NCBI GenBank assembly: GCA_964345215.1
Contig: CAYFQH010000011.1
Span: 1 to 47,832, forward strand
DNA: 47,832 nt
Direction: 5' to 3'
Source of the DNA: CAYFQH01 sp964345215
Lineage (GTDB): Bacteria; Bacillota; Clostridia; Christensenellales; Aristaeellaceae
Below the pieces are notes generated by a model. That model saw nothing but the letters and a program-made list of their open reading frames with translations. It had not been told where the DNA came from and ran no database searches. The stretch's first letter is position 1, and each line of letters begins with the position of its first letter. The translations under genes and the position numbers were made by a program. Shown one piece after another: positions 8,901 through 16,703 of the stretch.

Positions 8901-9313
8901 GAAAGCGTATAGCCTCCTTGCTTCCAGCGGTCTATTTCAGTCAGCATCTTTTCGCCAAAACCACGGGAACGAACAATGCTCTGGTAATAGCGGAGGTTTT
9001 TTTCGGCCTTTAATAAGGCTTGGGCAATGGCAATTTGTTTGCCCAAGGCATCAATGGGGGTTCGGGGGTCTTTTCCTCGTTGTTCAAAAATACGGTGGCA
9101 TAGCCTGGAAGGAGAGAGAACGTGAATGTTAAAAAACCCCGGAAGGTTTAAAAGCCGCAAGATGTCCTGTTCTCCCTGCAGGGTATACTGCTCAGGCACA
9201 AGCAATATGCAGTTTTTACCTTCCTGATGCCTTTGGGAAAGAAGCTGAACAGTTTTTAAAAGAGGCTCTTTTCCCCGGCCAAAATAGATGGACACATGAC
9301 CCACTTTATTCAT
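5960..9313 (-). CDS. addB: AddB: ATP-dependent helicase/nuclease subunit B
   Basis: The protein is about 1117 residues, the usual AddB length. AddB pairs with AddA in double-strand-break resection and Chi recognition. The C-terminal RecB-family nuclease domain has VVDYKSS (the D-Y-K core) and the four-cysteine iron-sulfur staple: one Cys in FAQCPYRHF and CMYCQYQGIC near the end. The N-terminal NTPase region has CILLVPEQYTLQGE and VLSPSRLCHRIF, as in AddB. The Walker A site is degenerate: GRGKEPLLKT (residues 12-21) lacks the glycine before KT. The start is uncertain: ATG 9313 has AAGGAAGG only one base away, and GTG codons a few residues on are possible. No addA lies beside it. Confidence 0.88.
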   Translation of the reverse strand: MNKVGHVSIYFGRGKEPLLKTVQLLSQRHQEGKNCILLVPEQYTLQGEQDILRLLNLPGFFNIHVLSPSRLCHRIFEQRGKDPRTPIDALGKQIAIAQALLKAEKNLRYYQSIVRSRGFGEKMLTEIDRWKQGGYTLSQLKIHEEQADLSPSLKAKIADIYQVWMEYEKVLKAQFIDGSAVTKDAVDRVVAQPLFEDDYLFVYGFDLLSYELRELLFALGGQCAQVTIAISGDAQSAPDGQIFAPAWRSVRQLTKGLKKCGIGYGISFIKNEPPSLLPEDIYHLTKNLFAYPVTTYPKAPKNLFMHIAPTIYDEVDQVANQLIRLNSQGIPWDEMGVLLGDISAYSTLVYGLFTSYQIPFYLDVPTSGLDHGLIRFVVHGIRAATKGYQKEDILACIKSGYAPLTSKECDQLENYILAYGIKGRQWTKPFVKGGPDVAGPMEEIRMLLIGPLERFGAGLLESSTTFASLQSVMTLLEDIGAYQRLLDQETALLALGLNQSVSHNRQVWQLILRTLDQMYHLMEGRRIPAVHIASWLEGAFLSSQLHGLPPSQNSLFCGELGHALPGNLSVLFALGLNDGLLKRETATLFTDQEQALFEKDKNNPSFLSSGDLAHLAYADLVRSFSLPSRFLYLSYPQSNIQGQVLRPLPQIDRITRHIFPQLEVTGGALQEEPVPPLSPSPALAKIGALLKKHFSNPGSANQPLPNHWEEAFASLYAHPAYQAPLREVLLALTEKSQIMPLSPPLAQALFGKEVLSVSRLETFAQCPYRHFVQYGLRPVDRAQWALTPQDIGTFYHRALKNYTKEITDAPAWPHITKKQSDALMEKALAPFEKELFEGPMGETLQTHAQARRYQTTLKTAAWVFTKQAKESNFRPSQAEVSFGYENSLLPPIFLSLANGEKAMVRGVIDRVDQFKGEQSIYLRVVDYKSSSQELDPAALWCGVQLQLVLYLHAAISYDDTLFPAGAFYFHIDDPLVQMDEDLVEAAEEEIAKNLKLKGITLADPEVYRAMDQREKPAYIEKMFNIDGRLTQGAKAFSLKEMRALLNRSLTLANGFANEIYQGHIALAPAQLPQKPACMYCQYQGICGIEPANEGKFIKVLPAMTMEALKEHLVSDQE

Positions 9314-9518
9314 TCCTTCCTTTATTATAAAGGTTATTTGCATATAAAAAAGACTTTCAAAATAATTATGCCACAGGTTCCATTTCCCGTCAAAATAAGG
9401 AAGGGCTCTTTTGCCCAATGTGGAAAAATAAAAAAAAATAAGGTATGATAAGCTGGAAGGAACTTGTTGATTAACGGTCTTAAATACGAAAAACCCATTA
9501 AAGTGAGGAACGAAATAC

Positions 9519-10871
9519 ATGGATACAACAACCATTGGGGCCATTGCTACAGCCCCCGGTGTGGGCGGCATTGCCATCATTCGCTTAAGCGGGCCCCAGG
9601 CCAAAGACATTTTGAAAAAAGTCTTTTTCCCGAAAGGAAAAAAACAAGAATATATTTCCCATCAAATGATGTATGGGCATATTGTAAGCGGCGATCAAAA
9701 ACTGGATGAGGTGATGGCTGTGTTTATGGCCGCCCCTAAAACCTATACCAGGGAGGATGTGGCCGAAATTTACTGCCATGGGGGCAGCATTGTTGCAGGG
9801 GCGGTGATGGACCTTCTTTTAAAGGAAGGGGCCCAGCTTGCCCAGCCTGGGGAATTTACAAAAAGAGCCTTTTTAAATGGGCGCATTGACCTAAGCCAGG
9901 CGGAAGCGGTAATGGATTTAATTGCCGCTTCAGGAAAAAAGGCGGCGCAGGTTGCGGTGCGCCAATTGGGCGGCGGGGCTACTGCCTTTATACAAAAGGC
10001 CCAAGAAAAACTATACCAGCTGGCAGCAGGCCTTGAAGCGGCCATTGATTACCCCGAGGAAGTGGAAGAAGAGGAGGCCACGGCCTTTTTGGAACAAGGC
10101 TTGCTGAGCCTTGGACAAGAGCTTGTAGAATCCAGCGATATGCAGGCCAGTAAGCTCTTACAAGAAGGGCTAATGGTGGCTATTTGCGGCCAGCCCAATG
10201 TAGGCAAAAGCTCTTTACTAAATGCTTTAACCAAGCAGGAACATGCGATTGTAACCAACGTACCGGGCACAACCCGAGACGTGATTTCTGCCACCCTGGA
10301 AGTGGACGGCATCTTCATTAAACTCTACGATACGGCAGGCCTTCGCCAAGCCGGCGATGAGGTGGAGAGCATCGGCATTGAAAGAGCAAAAAAAATTATG
10401 GATCAGGCGGACTTGCTTTTGCTTGTCATCGATGCCAGCCAGCCCATTTCAAAAGAGGATTTGGACCTTTTAATGCAATATAAAGACCGAAACATCGGGG
10501 TTATTCTTCATAAAAGTGATTTAGCCCCCCAAGTGAAAGAAGAACACATTTTTGCCGTTGCTAAAGAGGCAGCAATTAAAAAAGCCTCTTCCACTACAGG
10601 GGAAGGGTTGCGGGAGATAAAAAGCCTGCTTAAAGAAAAAGCCCAGCTGCCCACTGAAATTATTTTAACCAACCAGCGGCATATTGATGCAGCAAAACGG
10701 GCGGCCCAACATTTGTTCCATGGAGCGGGAGAACTAAAAGCCGGAGCTCCTCTTGATATGGTAGGGGTAGATATTCGCCAGGCCAATATGATTCTGGGGG
10801 AAATTACCGGAGAAGACATTAGCGAAAAGGTGCTGGATGCTGTTTTTTCAAATTTTTGTGTAGGCAAATAG
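9519..10871 (+). CDS. mnmE: tRNA modification GTPase MnmE
   Basis: The 450-residue protein works with MnmG to place the carboxymethylaminomethyl group on wobble uridine 34 of certain tRNAs. The N-terminal formyl-THF-binding domain (MDTTTIGAIATAPGVGGIAI) and the GRIDLSQAEAV helix region are canonical. The inserted G domain has G1 GQPNVGKSS (from residue 224), the GTTRD switch, DTAG and a relaxed G4. The protein ends with the catalytic FCVGK motif (CIGK in most members), so it is full length. GTGAGG lies upstream of ATG 9519. It is divergent from addB. mnmG, a common downstream neighbour, is absent; a 321-base gap with a new promoter follows. Confidence 0.96.
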   Translation: MDTTTIGAIATAPGVGGIAIIRLSGPQAKDILKKVFFPKGKKQEYISHQMMYGHIVSGDQKLDEVMAVFMAAPKTYTREDVAEIYCHGGSIVAGAVMDLLLKEGAQLAQPGEFTKRAFLNGRIDLSQAEAVMDLIAASGKKAAQVAVRQLGGGATAFIQKAQEKLYQLAAGLEAAIDYPEEVEEEEATAFLEQGLLSLGQELVESSDMQASKLLQEGLMVAICGQPNVGKSSLLNALTKQEHAIVTNVPGTTRDVISATLEVDGIFIKLYDTAGLRQAGDEVESIGIERAKKIMDQADLLLLVIDASQPISKEDLDLLMQYKDRNIGVILHKSDLAPQVKEEHIFAVAKEAAIKKASSTTGEGLREIKSLLKEKAQLPTEIILTNQRHIDAAKRAAQHLFHGAGELKAGAPLDMVGVDIRQANMILGEITGEDISEKVLDAVFSNFCVGK

Positions 10872-10967
10872 GCGGGTATAAAAAATAATGCTTTATATAA
10901 TATAAAGGGAGAAAGCTTAAATATTTTATCTCTTTATTCCCTTAAGGGATAAAAACACGCAAAAAGC

Positions 10968-10996
10968 TTGTTTTTACTAAAAAGCCATGGTATAAT
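10968..10996 (+). promoter_or_regulatory. Promoter of the rimP-nusA-infB operon
   Basis: TTGTTT (10968-10973) and TATAAT (10991-10996) have a 17-base spacer. Transcription would start near 11003, about 190 bases before rimP, giving a long leader. Confidence 0.7.
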
Positions 10997-11034
10997 CAAA
11001 TAGCATATTTTATCAATAAACAATTGGAAAGAAG

Positions 11035-11171
11035 GGTGTCACATACAGAGTGGAAATTGCTTTAATCAACCGGTATAACCCAACATGCCCAAAGGGGGCT
11101 GCTGGTTGTATTGGTGGAAAAGAGCAATGAGGGCCATTCTTTTTTATTGCCAAAATTCCACTGGTGGCACC
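11035..11171 (+). promoter_or_regulatory. Structured leader RNA of the rimP operon with attenuator
   Basis: A long-range closing helix joins GGTGTCAC (11035-11042) with GTGGCACC (11164-11171), with one G-U pair. A second layer joins GTGGAAATT (11050-11058) with AATTCCAC (11154-11161), with a bulge. CAACC and GGTTG may form another inner stem. Inside, 11119-11146 forms a hairpin followed by TTTTTTA. Attenuator hairpins before rimP are known in Bacillota from my recollection of Bacillus leaders. The outer helices are what I see here and may be lineage-specific. Confidence 0.6.
11119..11146 (+). terminator. Terminator/attenuator hairpin inside the rimP leader
   Basis: AAGAG-c-AATG pairs with CATTCTTTT around a short AGGGC loop, with one bulged base, and is directly followed by a T-run. 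It lies 47 bases before the rimP start, so partial termination here would set operon expression. Confidence 0.55.
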
Positions 11172-11192
11172 AAGTTTTAAAAAGGAGAAAAC

Positions 11193-11666
11193 ATGGCGAA
11201 AAAAACCGTAGCGCAAATGATGGCTGTGTGCGAAAAACTGGCTCAAACCCTGGGGTATGAGCTGGTTGACATGGGAATAGAAAAAGAAAGCACCGGCCAG
11301 TACTTGCGCATTTACTTAGATAAACAGCAAGGCATTACCCTGGACGATTGCGAAAAATATCATCGCCAGGTGCAGCCTTTGGTGGAAAGCATTGATTACG
11401 ACTTTTTAGAAGTCTCATCTCCAGGCATTGACAGGCCCTTAAAAACGGAAAAGGACTTTTTACGCAGCATCGGCATCGAGGTCGAGGTTCGCCTATACAA
11501 AAGCCACCAGGGGCAAAAAAAGCTCATTGGATTTTTGATCGGCTTTGAAGAGGGGCAAGTCCGTTTAAAAACAGCCGTGGAAGAACTGACCTTTGCTCTA
11601 AAGGAGCTGGCCCTGGTCAAACCCTTTATCGACATGGACGGCATAGAAGAAGTTCCGTTGCCATAA
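11193..11666 (+). CDS. rimP: Ribosome maturation factor RimP
   Basis: The 157-residue protein helps late assembly of the 30S subunit. The N-terminal alpha/beta domain has LGYELVDMGIEKES and YLRIYLDKQQGITLDDCEKYHR; the family core DFLEVSSPGIDRPLK follows; then a small SH3-like C-terminal domain (LIGFLIGFEEGQVRLK). AAAAAGGAG lies just before the ATG. It is the first gene of the nusA-infB operon, its standard position in Bacillota, and sits behind a structured leader. Confidence 0.95.
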   Translation: MAKKTVAQMMAVCEKLAQTLGYELVDMGIEKESTGQYLRIYLDKQQGITLDDCEKYHRQVQPLVESIDYDFLEVSSPGIDRPLKTEKDFLRSIGIEVEVRLYKSHQGQKKLIGFLIGFEEGQVRLKTAVEELTFALKELALVKPFIDMDGIEEVPLP

Positions 11667-11724
11667 AATAAAATAGAAAAATGAAAATATACGTTAATAT
11701 ACGTTAAGGAAGGCGGCTCCCCAA

Positions 11725-12933
11725 ATGAAATCAGAAATTACCCAAGCAATTACAGCCTTGGCTAAAGAAAAAGGTTTAGACGAGGAAATGCTGTATACGG
11801 CCATTGAAGAGGCCCTGAAAACAGCCTACAAAAAAAATCTTCCCCGCAATCAGGCTGTACCCAGCAATTTAAGCGTTGTAATGGATAGAAGAACCGGCGA
11901 AGGCCAGGTTTTTGCCCGTAAACTAGTAGCGGAAGAAGTAGAAGATACGGCAAACCAGATTACCTTGGAGCAGGCTCACCAAATTCGCAAAGACTACGAA
12001 ATCGGCGACATTGCCGAAATTAACGTAACCCCCCAGGGTTTTTTGCGGGTGGCAGCCCAAGCGGCCAAACAGGTAATTGTTCAGCGCATCCGAGAAGCGG
12101 AACGGGGTAAGGTATATGAGGACTTTATTGAAAAAGAAAATGAAATATTAACCGCCATTGTTCAGCGCACCGAAAGCAAAGCCATTTATGTTGAACTGGG
12201 GCGCACCGACGGCATTATGGAAGCCAGCGAATGGATGCCGGGAGAAGAGTACGAAGTAAACGATCATATTAAGGTATATGTTCTGCAAGTACAGCGCAGC
12301 ATGCATGAGGGGGGCAACCGGGCTCCTCAGGTAAAGGTTAGCCGCATCCATCCGGGCCTTGTAAAACGCCTGTTTGAAATGGAAGTGCCGGAAATTGCCG
12401 GGGGAATTGTGATTATTAAATCCATTGCCAGGGAGGCAGGCAGCAGAACGAAAATGGCCGTTTACTCTACCGATCCCCTTATTGATCCTGTTGGCGCCTG
12501 TGTTGGTCCCAGGGGAAGCAGGGTAGACAGCGTGGTAAACGAACTGAAGAATGAAAAGATTGATATTATTAAATGGTCTGAGGATCCGGCAGAATTTGTG
12601 GCCAATGCCCTAAATCCGGCCCAGGTACTCAGTGTGTTTATCGCCGAAGGGGAGAAAGCCTGCAGGGTCATTGTACCCGACAGCCAGCTGTCCCTAGCTA
12701 TTGGTAAAGAGGGGCAGAATGCCAGACTTGCCGCCAGGCTCACCGGCTGGAAGATCGACATCAAGTCTCAGTCCCAGGCGGCAGAGCTGATGGGTATTGA
12801 ATTTGATGAACCCCAAGGGGATGATCAAGCAGATGTCTATGGTTATCACATGCCCGATGAACATGAGCCCTTTTACATGGAGCCTCAGCCCTTGGAGGAT
12901 GTTTATTTTGACGGTGATGACGATACATTATAA
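11725..12933 (+). CDS. nusA: Transcription termination/antitermination factor NusA
   Basis: The 402-residue protein binds RNA polymerase and nascent RNA. The N-terminal polymerase-binding domain (about 1-125, starting MKSEITQAITALAKEKGLDE) is followed by an S1 domain (about 130-205) and two KH domains (GACVGPRGSRVDSVVNEL and LAIGKEGQNARLAARLTGWKIDI). The length is that of Gram-positive NusA, lacking the C-terminal acidic repeats of E. coli. A roughly 45-residue acidic tail with many Asp, Glu and Tyr residues follows KH2. It sits 58 bases after rimP. Confidence 0.96.
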   Translation: MKSEITQAITALAKEKGLDEEMLYTAIEEALKTAYKKNLPRNQAVPSNLSVVMDRRTGEGQVFARKLVAEEVEDTANQITLEQAHQIRKDYEIGDIAEINVTPQGFLRVAAQAAKQVIVQRIREAERGKVYEDFIEKENEILTAIVQRTESKAIYVELGRTDGIMEASEWMPGEEYEVNDHIKVYVLQVQRSMHEGGNRAPQVKVSRIHPGLVKRLFEMEVPEIAGGIVIIKSIAREAGSRTKMAVYSTDPLIDPVGACVGPRGSRVDSVVNELKNEKIDIIKWSEDPAEFVANALNPAQVLSVFIAEGEKACRVIVPDSQLSLAIGKEGQNARLAARLTGWKIDIKSQSQAAELMGIEFDEPQGDDQADVYGYHMPDEHEPFYMEPQPLEDVYFDGDDDTL

Positions 12934-12941
12934 TTTTGCCG

Positions 12942-13105
12942 GCCACCATTAAGCAAAAATTGCCACCATTAAGNNNNNNNNNNNNNNNNNNNNNNNNNNN
13001 NNNNNNNNNNNNNNNNNNNNNNNNNNNNNNNNNNNNNNNNNNNNNNNNNNNNNNNNNNNNNNNNNNNNNNNNNGCCACCATTAAGCAAAAATTGCCACCA
13101 TTAAG
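12942..13105 (+). repeat. 20-base tandem repeat flanking an assembly gap, nusA-ylxR
   Basis: The unit GCCACCATTAAGCAAAAATT occurs once in full plus a 12-base partial copy (12942-12973). After the gap, exactly the same 32 bases appear again (13074-13105). The final partial copy runs straight into the ylxR ribosome binding site (AAGGGAG). The true copy number cannot be known from this draft. Confidence 0.7.
12974..13073. other. Assembly gap of 100 N
   Basis: Exactly 100 N, the usual placeholder for unknown length, bounded by identical 32-base flanks. Either the two contig ends overlap and the gap is not real, or a short tandem array was not resolved. Confidence 0.95.
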
Positions 13106-13116
13106 GGAGAAATAGA

Positions 13117-13413
13117 ATGAAACCAAGAAAGATACCCATGCGCATGTGCGTTGGCTGCCGAGAAATGAAGCCGAAAAAAGAACTTTTACGTGTAGTAAAA
13201 AAGCCTGATGGCCATATACAGCTTGACGTAACGGGCAAGGTATCTGGTAGGGGAGCGTATGTATGCCCAAGGCGCGAATGCCTTGAAAAGGCGATTAAGC
13301 ACAAACAGCTGGAACGGGCTTTGGAGAGCCCGTTGGATGAACAGGTTGTCAAATCCCTTTTTAAGGCTTTGGATGACGTGCAAATCCTCTTTTCAAAGGA
13401 GGCAGGCGAGTGA
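13117..13413 (+). CDS. ylxR: YlxR family RNA-binding protein (RnpM)
   Basis: The 98-residue protein is of the DUF448/YlxR family, whose B. subtilis member has been described as an RNase P modulator. It shows the family hallmarks RMCVGCREMKPKKELLRVV near the N-terminus and GRGAYVCPRRECLEKA (GRGAY loop). It is highly basic at the start. GGGAG lies eight bases before the ATG. It sits in its usual place between nusA and ylxQ; its stop overlaps the next start. Confidence 0.93.
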   Translation: MKPRKIPMRMCVGCREMKPKKELLRVVKKPDGHIQLDVTGKVSGRGAYVCPRRECLEKAIKHKQLERALESPLDEQVVKSLFKALDDVQILFSKEAGE

Positions 13414-13793
13414 CAGCGAAAAAAGGCTGTGGGCCAATTTTAGGTTTGCTGGGCTTGGCTATGCGGGCAGGGCAGGTTACAACAGGCCAGGAAGCTTGCA
13501 TCATTGCAGTACGCAAGCAAACCGAGGAGATTGTATTGATGGATGAGGCAACGTCGCTAAATGGGCAGAAAAAAATGACGGCTGTATGCAAAAGCTACGG
13601 CGTACCCCTTGGAAAACTGCCCCGGGACGCAGTTGGTCTAGCTGTTGGAAAGAACAATCGAATGGTTGTTTCCCTGCGGCGAGGGCCCCTTGCGCAAAAG
13701 CTTTTAAAAAAAGCGCAGGAAGAAAAAATACTCTTGTCCTGGGATGAGGACGATGCAAATAGCTTAATGGGAGGGCTAAAAATAGATGAGTAA
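13410..13793 (+). CDS. ylxQ: L7Ae/L30e family ribosomal protein YlxQ
   Basis: The 127-residue protein is an L7Ae-type kink-turn RNA-binding protein. LLGLAMRAGQVTTGQEACI matches the helix after the first strand in this family, and EEIVLMDEATSLNGQKKM and VPLGKLPRDAVGLAVGKNNR match the RNA-binding loop region. It starts with GTG at 13410, overlapping the ylxR stop (GTGA), with AAAGGAGG upstream inside ylxR. It overlaps infB by eight bases, so translation of ylxR, ylxQ and infB is probably coupled. The cellular role is not well defined. Confidence 0.9.
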   Translation: MTAKKGCGPILGLLGLAMRAGQVTTGQEACIIAVRKQTEEIVLMDEATSLNGQKKMTAVCKSYGVPLGKLPRDAVGLAVGKNNRMVVSLRRGPLAQKLLKKAQEEKILLSWDEDDANSLMGGLKIDE

Positions 13794-16701
13794 AGCAAAA
13801 TTACAAGATGCAGCGCGGGAACTGGTGGAAAATACAGACGAAGTCTTGTTGGAAGCGAAAGAAACCAAGGGTATCGCTGAAAAATTGATGCAGTCTTTAA
13901 AAAAGGTTGAAAATCAATTTGCTGTCCAAGAGCAGCAACGCAAGGCCCTTGAAAAACAAAAAGAGGAAGAGGCCCTGCTTAAGCAGCATGCAAAAGCCTG
14001 GACCATGCCTGATGATGAACTGTTGGCAGCCCAAGAAGCAGAAAACCAGGGGAAAGAGGATGCAAAACCGGTGGAAACGACGGCAGTAAAAGAGAAAAGT
14101 CCTCCTGCCGATGCAGCAGCTGAAAAACAAGCTCCTGCCAACAAACTTGAAAAAAGTGAACCTGCGCCAACAGATGAGCAAGCAGTAGAAAAGCGAGAAA
14201 AAGTGCAAGTGAAAAGCGAAACACAAACAGTAGAAGCTAAACCCCTTGTAAAAGCCCCGCAAGCCGGAGAACAAAAAGCAGAAAAAGCACCGGCGCCTGC
14301 CCAGCAAAGACCAGCGGCTCCTGGGGCACCCATGCAAAGAAGAGCAGGGGATGGTTCGGCACCTCGGCCCATGAACAGGCCCCAGCAGGATGGACCCAGG
14401 CCGCCTTATGGGCGCCCTGCTAATCCTCAACAAGGACAGCAGCGGCCAGCTGGCCCATATGGCCGACTTGCCAATCCTCAACAAGGGCAACCTCGCCCGG
14501 CAGGCCCCTATGGGCGCCCGGCCAATCCCCAGCAACAAGGCCAGGCGGGCCCTTATGGGCGCAGGCCCGGTGGCGCAGTTCCTGGCGGTCCAAGGCCCCA
14601 GGGAGGAGCCCCTTATGGAAGGCCGGCTCAAAGTGGTGGGGATCAAAACCGAGGCTTTCAGCCGCGTCAGGGTTCTCCTGGCGGGCAGCGCATGGGCGGC
14701 CCTGGTCAGCCCCAGCGAACCAAAGCAGCAGACATTACACCGTTTGTTGAAAAAGAACGGGTGTCTAATTACGATCCCAACAAAAAGAACTACGTTCGCC
14801 AATATGATCCGGAGCGGTCAACCAAAAACAAAAAACAGCTTGCCAGAGAGCAGCGCTTTTCTTCCTATGATGATGATAGATCCCTAAGGGGCAGGAAGAG
14901 GGGCGGCAAGAAAAAGGTTTCTGTACAGCAAACCATGGCCCCCATTAAAATTGAAAAAGCTGTCATGACGGCGGAAACCATTACCGTAAAAGACTTGACT
15001 GAGCGCATTGGGAAGCCGGCGGGAGATATTTTAAAAAAGCTTCTATTATTAGGGGTTGTAGCCAACATTAACAGCGAGCTGGATTATGACACAGCAGCCT
15101 TGGTCAGCAGCGAGTTCGATGTGGAGCTGGAACTAAAGATGGACAAAACAGCCGAAGACTACCTCTTGGAAGAGGACTTTGAAGATGACGAGGAAGATTT
15201 AGAAACCCGGCCGCCGGTTGTTACCATTATGGGCCATGTTGACCATGGTAAAACCTCTTTGCTGGACTATATCCGTAACGCCAAAGTAACCTCCAGCGAA
15301 GCAGGGGGTATTACCCAGCACATTGGGGCTTACACGGTAGACCTTGAAGGGCGCAAAATCACCTTCTTAGACACTCCGGGCCACGAAGCCTTTACAGCCA
15401 TGCGTGCCAGGGGAGCTCAGGCTACGGACATTGCCATTTTGGTTGTTGCAGCCGATGACGGGGTGATGCCTCAAACCATTGAGGCTATTAACCACGCCAA
15501 GGCAGCCGATGTGCCTATTATTGTAGCTGTTAATAAAATGGATAAGGCTACGGCTAACCCGGACAGGGTAAAACAGGAGTTGACCACCCATGGGCTTGTT
15601 CCCGAAGAGTGGGGCGGCGATACCATTATTGCACCTGTAAGTGCCTTAACCGGCGACGGGGTAGACGAATTGCTGGAAATGATTTTGCTGGTAGCAGATG
15701 TACAACAACTGAAAGCCAACCCGGATCGTTTGGCGCGGGGTATTGTTATTGAAGCCAAGCTGGATAAGGCCCGGGGTCCCTTGGCAACGGTACTGGTTCA
15801 AAACGGCACCCTGCGTGTAGGGGATAATATTGTAGCCGGCGTTGCTTCCGGTCGCGTGCGGGCAATGCTCAACGACCGGGGTGAGCGGGTAGATGAAGCA
15901 GGCCCCTCCATCCCTGTGGAAATAGCAGGTTTTGGGGATGTTCCCTCGGCTGGGGATGAAATGATGGCCGTAGGAGCTGATCACTTGAGCCGCCAGGTAG
16001 CCCAGGAGCGGCGGGATAAGCAAAAGGCAGCCCGCATTGCCACCAGCAAAGTAACCCTGGACAACCTGTTTAGCACCATTGATGCCGGTAAGCTTGTAAA
16101 CTTGAACCTGATTGTAAAAGCCGACGTCCAAGGCTCTGTTGAGGCAGTGAAACAAGCCCTGGAAAAGCTGTCTACAGATGAAGTGAAAATCAGGATCCTT
16201 CATAGCGGTGTTGGCGCCATTACCCAAGATGACGTGAACCTGGCCTCGGCCTTTAACGCCATTATCATTGGTTTTAACATTAGACCCGATGCGGGGGCAA
16301 GGGACTTGGCCGAAAAAGAAGACATTGATATTAGGCTGTACAGAGTCATTTACCAGGCCATTGAGGATATTGAAAAGGCTATGAAAGGCCTGCTGGAGCC
16401 TGAGTATAAAGAAGTGCTCCTAGGCCATGCCGTGGTGCGAAACACCTTTAAAATTACCGGTACAGGTACTGTTGCAGGCTGCTATGTTCAGGATGGAAAA
16501 ATGGTTCGTAATGCCCTGGTTCGCCTCCTTCGTGATAACGTGGTTATTTTTGAAGGCAAACTCTCGTCTTTAAAGCGCTTTAAAGACGACGCCAAAGAAG
16601 TTGCTGCCGGTTACGAGTGCGGCATCAGCTTGGAAGGATATAACGACATTAAAGAAAATGATGTTATAGAGTGTTATAACATGGAAGAAATAGAGCGGTA
16701 A
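13786..16701 (+). CDS. infB: Translation initiation factor IF-2
   Basis: The 971-residue GTPase brings initiator tRNA to the ribosome. It has a long disordered N-terminal half: a Lys/Glu/Ala-rich coiled region (about 1-180), then a Pro/Gly/Gln/Arg-rich stretch with repeats (about 190-310). The IF2 N domain follows near 395-450, then the G domain with GHVDHGKTS (G1, from residue 483), DTPGHEAF and NKMDKA. Domains II and III and the fMet-tRNA-binding C-terminal domain follow. The length is at the upper end for Bacillota because of the N-terminal region. The start overlaps ylxQ by eight bases. Confidence 0.97.
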   Translation: MSKAKLQDAARELVENTDEVLLEAKETKGIAEKLMQSLKKVENQFAVQEQQRKALEKQKEEEALLKQHAKAWTMPDDELLAAQEAENQGKEDAKPVETTAVKEKSPPADAAAEKQAPANKLEKSEPAPTDEQAVEKREKVQVKSETQTVEAKPLVKAPQAGEQKAEKAPAPAQQRPAAPGAPMQRRAGDGSAPRPMNRPQQDGPRPPYGRPANPQQGQQRPAGPYGRLANPQQGQPRPAGPYGRPANPQQQGQAGPYGRRPGGAVPGGPRPQGGAPYGRPAQSGGDQNRGFQPRQGSPGGQRMGGPGQPQRTKAADITPFVEKERVSNYDPNKKNYVRQYDPERSTKNKKQLAREQRFSSYDDDRSLRGRKRGGKKKVSVQQTMAPIKIEKAVMTAETITVKDLTERIGKPAGDILKKLLLLGVVANINSELDYDTAALVSSEFDVELELKMDKTAEDYLLEEDFEDDEEDLETRPPVVTIMGHVDHGKTSLLDYIRNAKVTSSEAGGITQHIGAYTVDLEGRKITFLDTPGHEAFTAMRARGAQATDIAILVVAADDGVMPQTIEAINHAKAADVPIIVAVNKMDKATANPDRVKQELTTHGLVPEEWGGDTIIAPVSALTGDGVDELLEMILLVADVQQLKANPDRLARGIVIEAKLDKARGPLATVLVQNGTLRVGDNIVAGVASGRVRAMLNDRGERVDEAGPSIPVEIAGFGDVPSAGDEMMAVGADHLSRQVAQERRDKQKAARIATSKVTLDNLFSTIDAGKLVNLNLIVKADVQGSVEAVKQALEKLSTDEVKIRILHSGVGAITQDDVNLASAFNAIIIGFNIRPDAGARDLAEKEDIDIRLYRVIYQAIEDIEKAMKGLLEPEYKEVLLGHAVVRNTFKITGTGTVAGCYVQDGKMVRNALVRLLRDNVVIFEGKLSSLKRFKDDAKEVAAGYECGISLEGYNDIKENDVIECYNMEEIER
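14407..14574 (+). repeat. Degenerate 51-base in-frame repeats in infB
   Basis: Codons 208 on encode YGRPANPQQGQQRPAGP, YGRLANPQQGQPRPAGP, YGRPANPQQQGQAGP and a short YGRRPGG copy, at 14407, 14458, 14509 and 14554. Two 17-codon copies and one 15-codon copy suggest in-frame repeat expansion of the disordered linker. Confidence 0.85.
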
Positions 16702-16703
16702 TA

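Larger units (their letters stand above)
10872..11192 (+). other. 321-base intergenic region between mnmE and rimP
   Basis: No gene is seen. The first 90 bases are AT-rich and contain a palindrome, TCCCTTAAGGGA (10938-10949), plus another AAGGGA at 10905-10910 that can pair with its left half. No T-run follows, so this is not a clear terminator for mnmE. Next come the rimP-operon promoter (10968-10996) and a structured leader (11035-11171) containing a terminator hairpin. Confidence 0.7.

Noticed and set aside
9314..9610. N-terminal extension of the AddB frame (about 99 extra residues)
   Set aside because: It overlaps the mnmE start on the other strand and the divergent promoter region, and does not fit AddB length or sequence.
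12761..13270. Minus-strand frame running through the first N gap
   Set aside because: It only exists by reading through N and the repeated flanks; antisense to nusA and ylxR.
13897..14802. 301-codon frame antisense to infB
   Set aside because: A shadow of the low-complexity infB N-terminal region; no start signals and biased composition.
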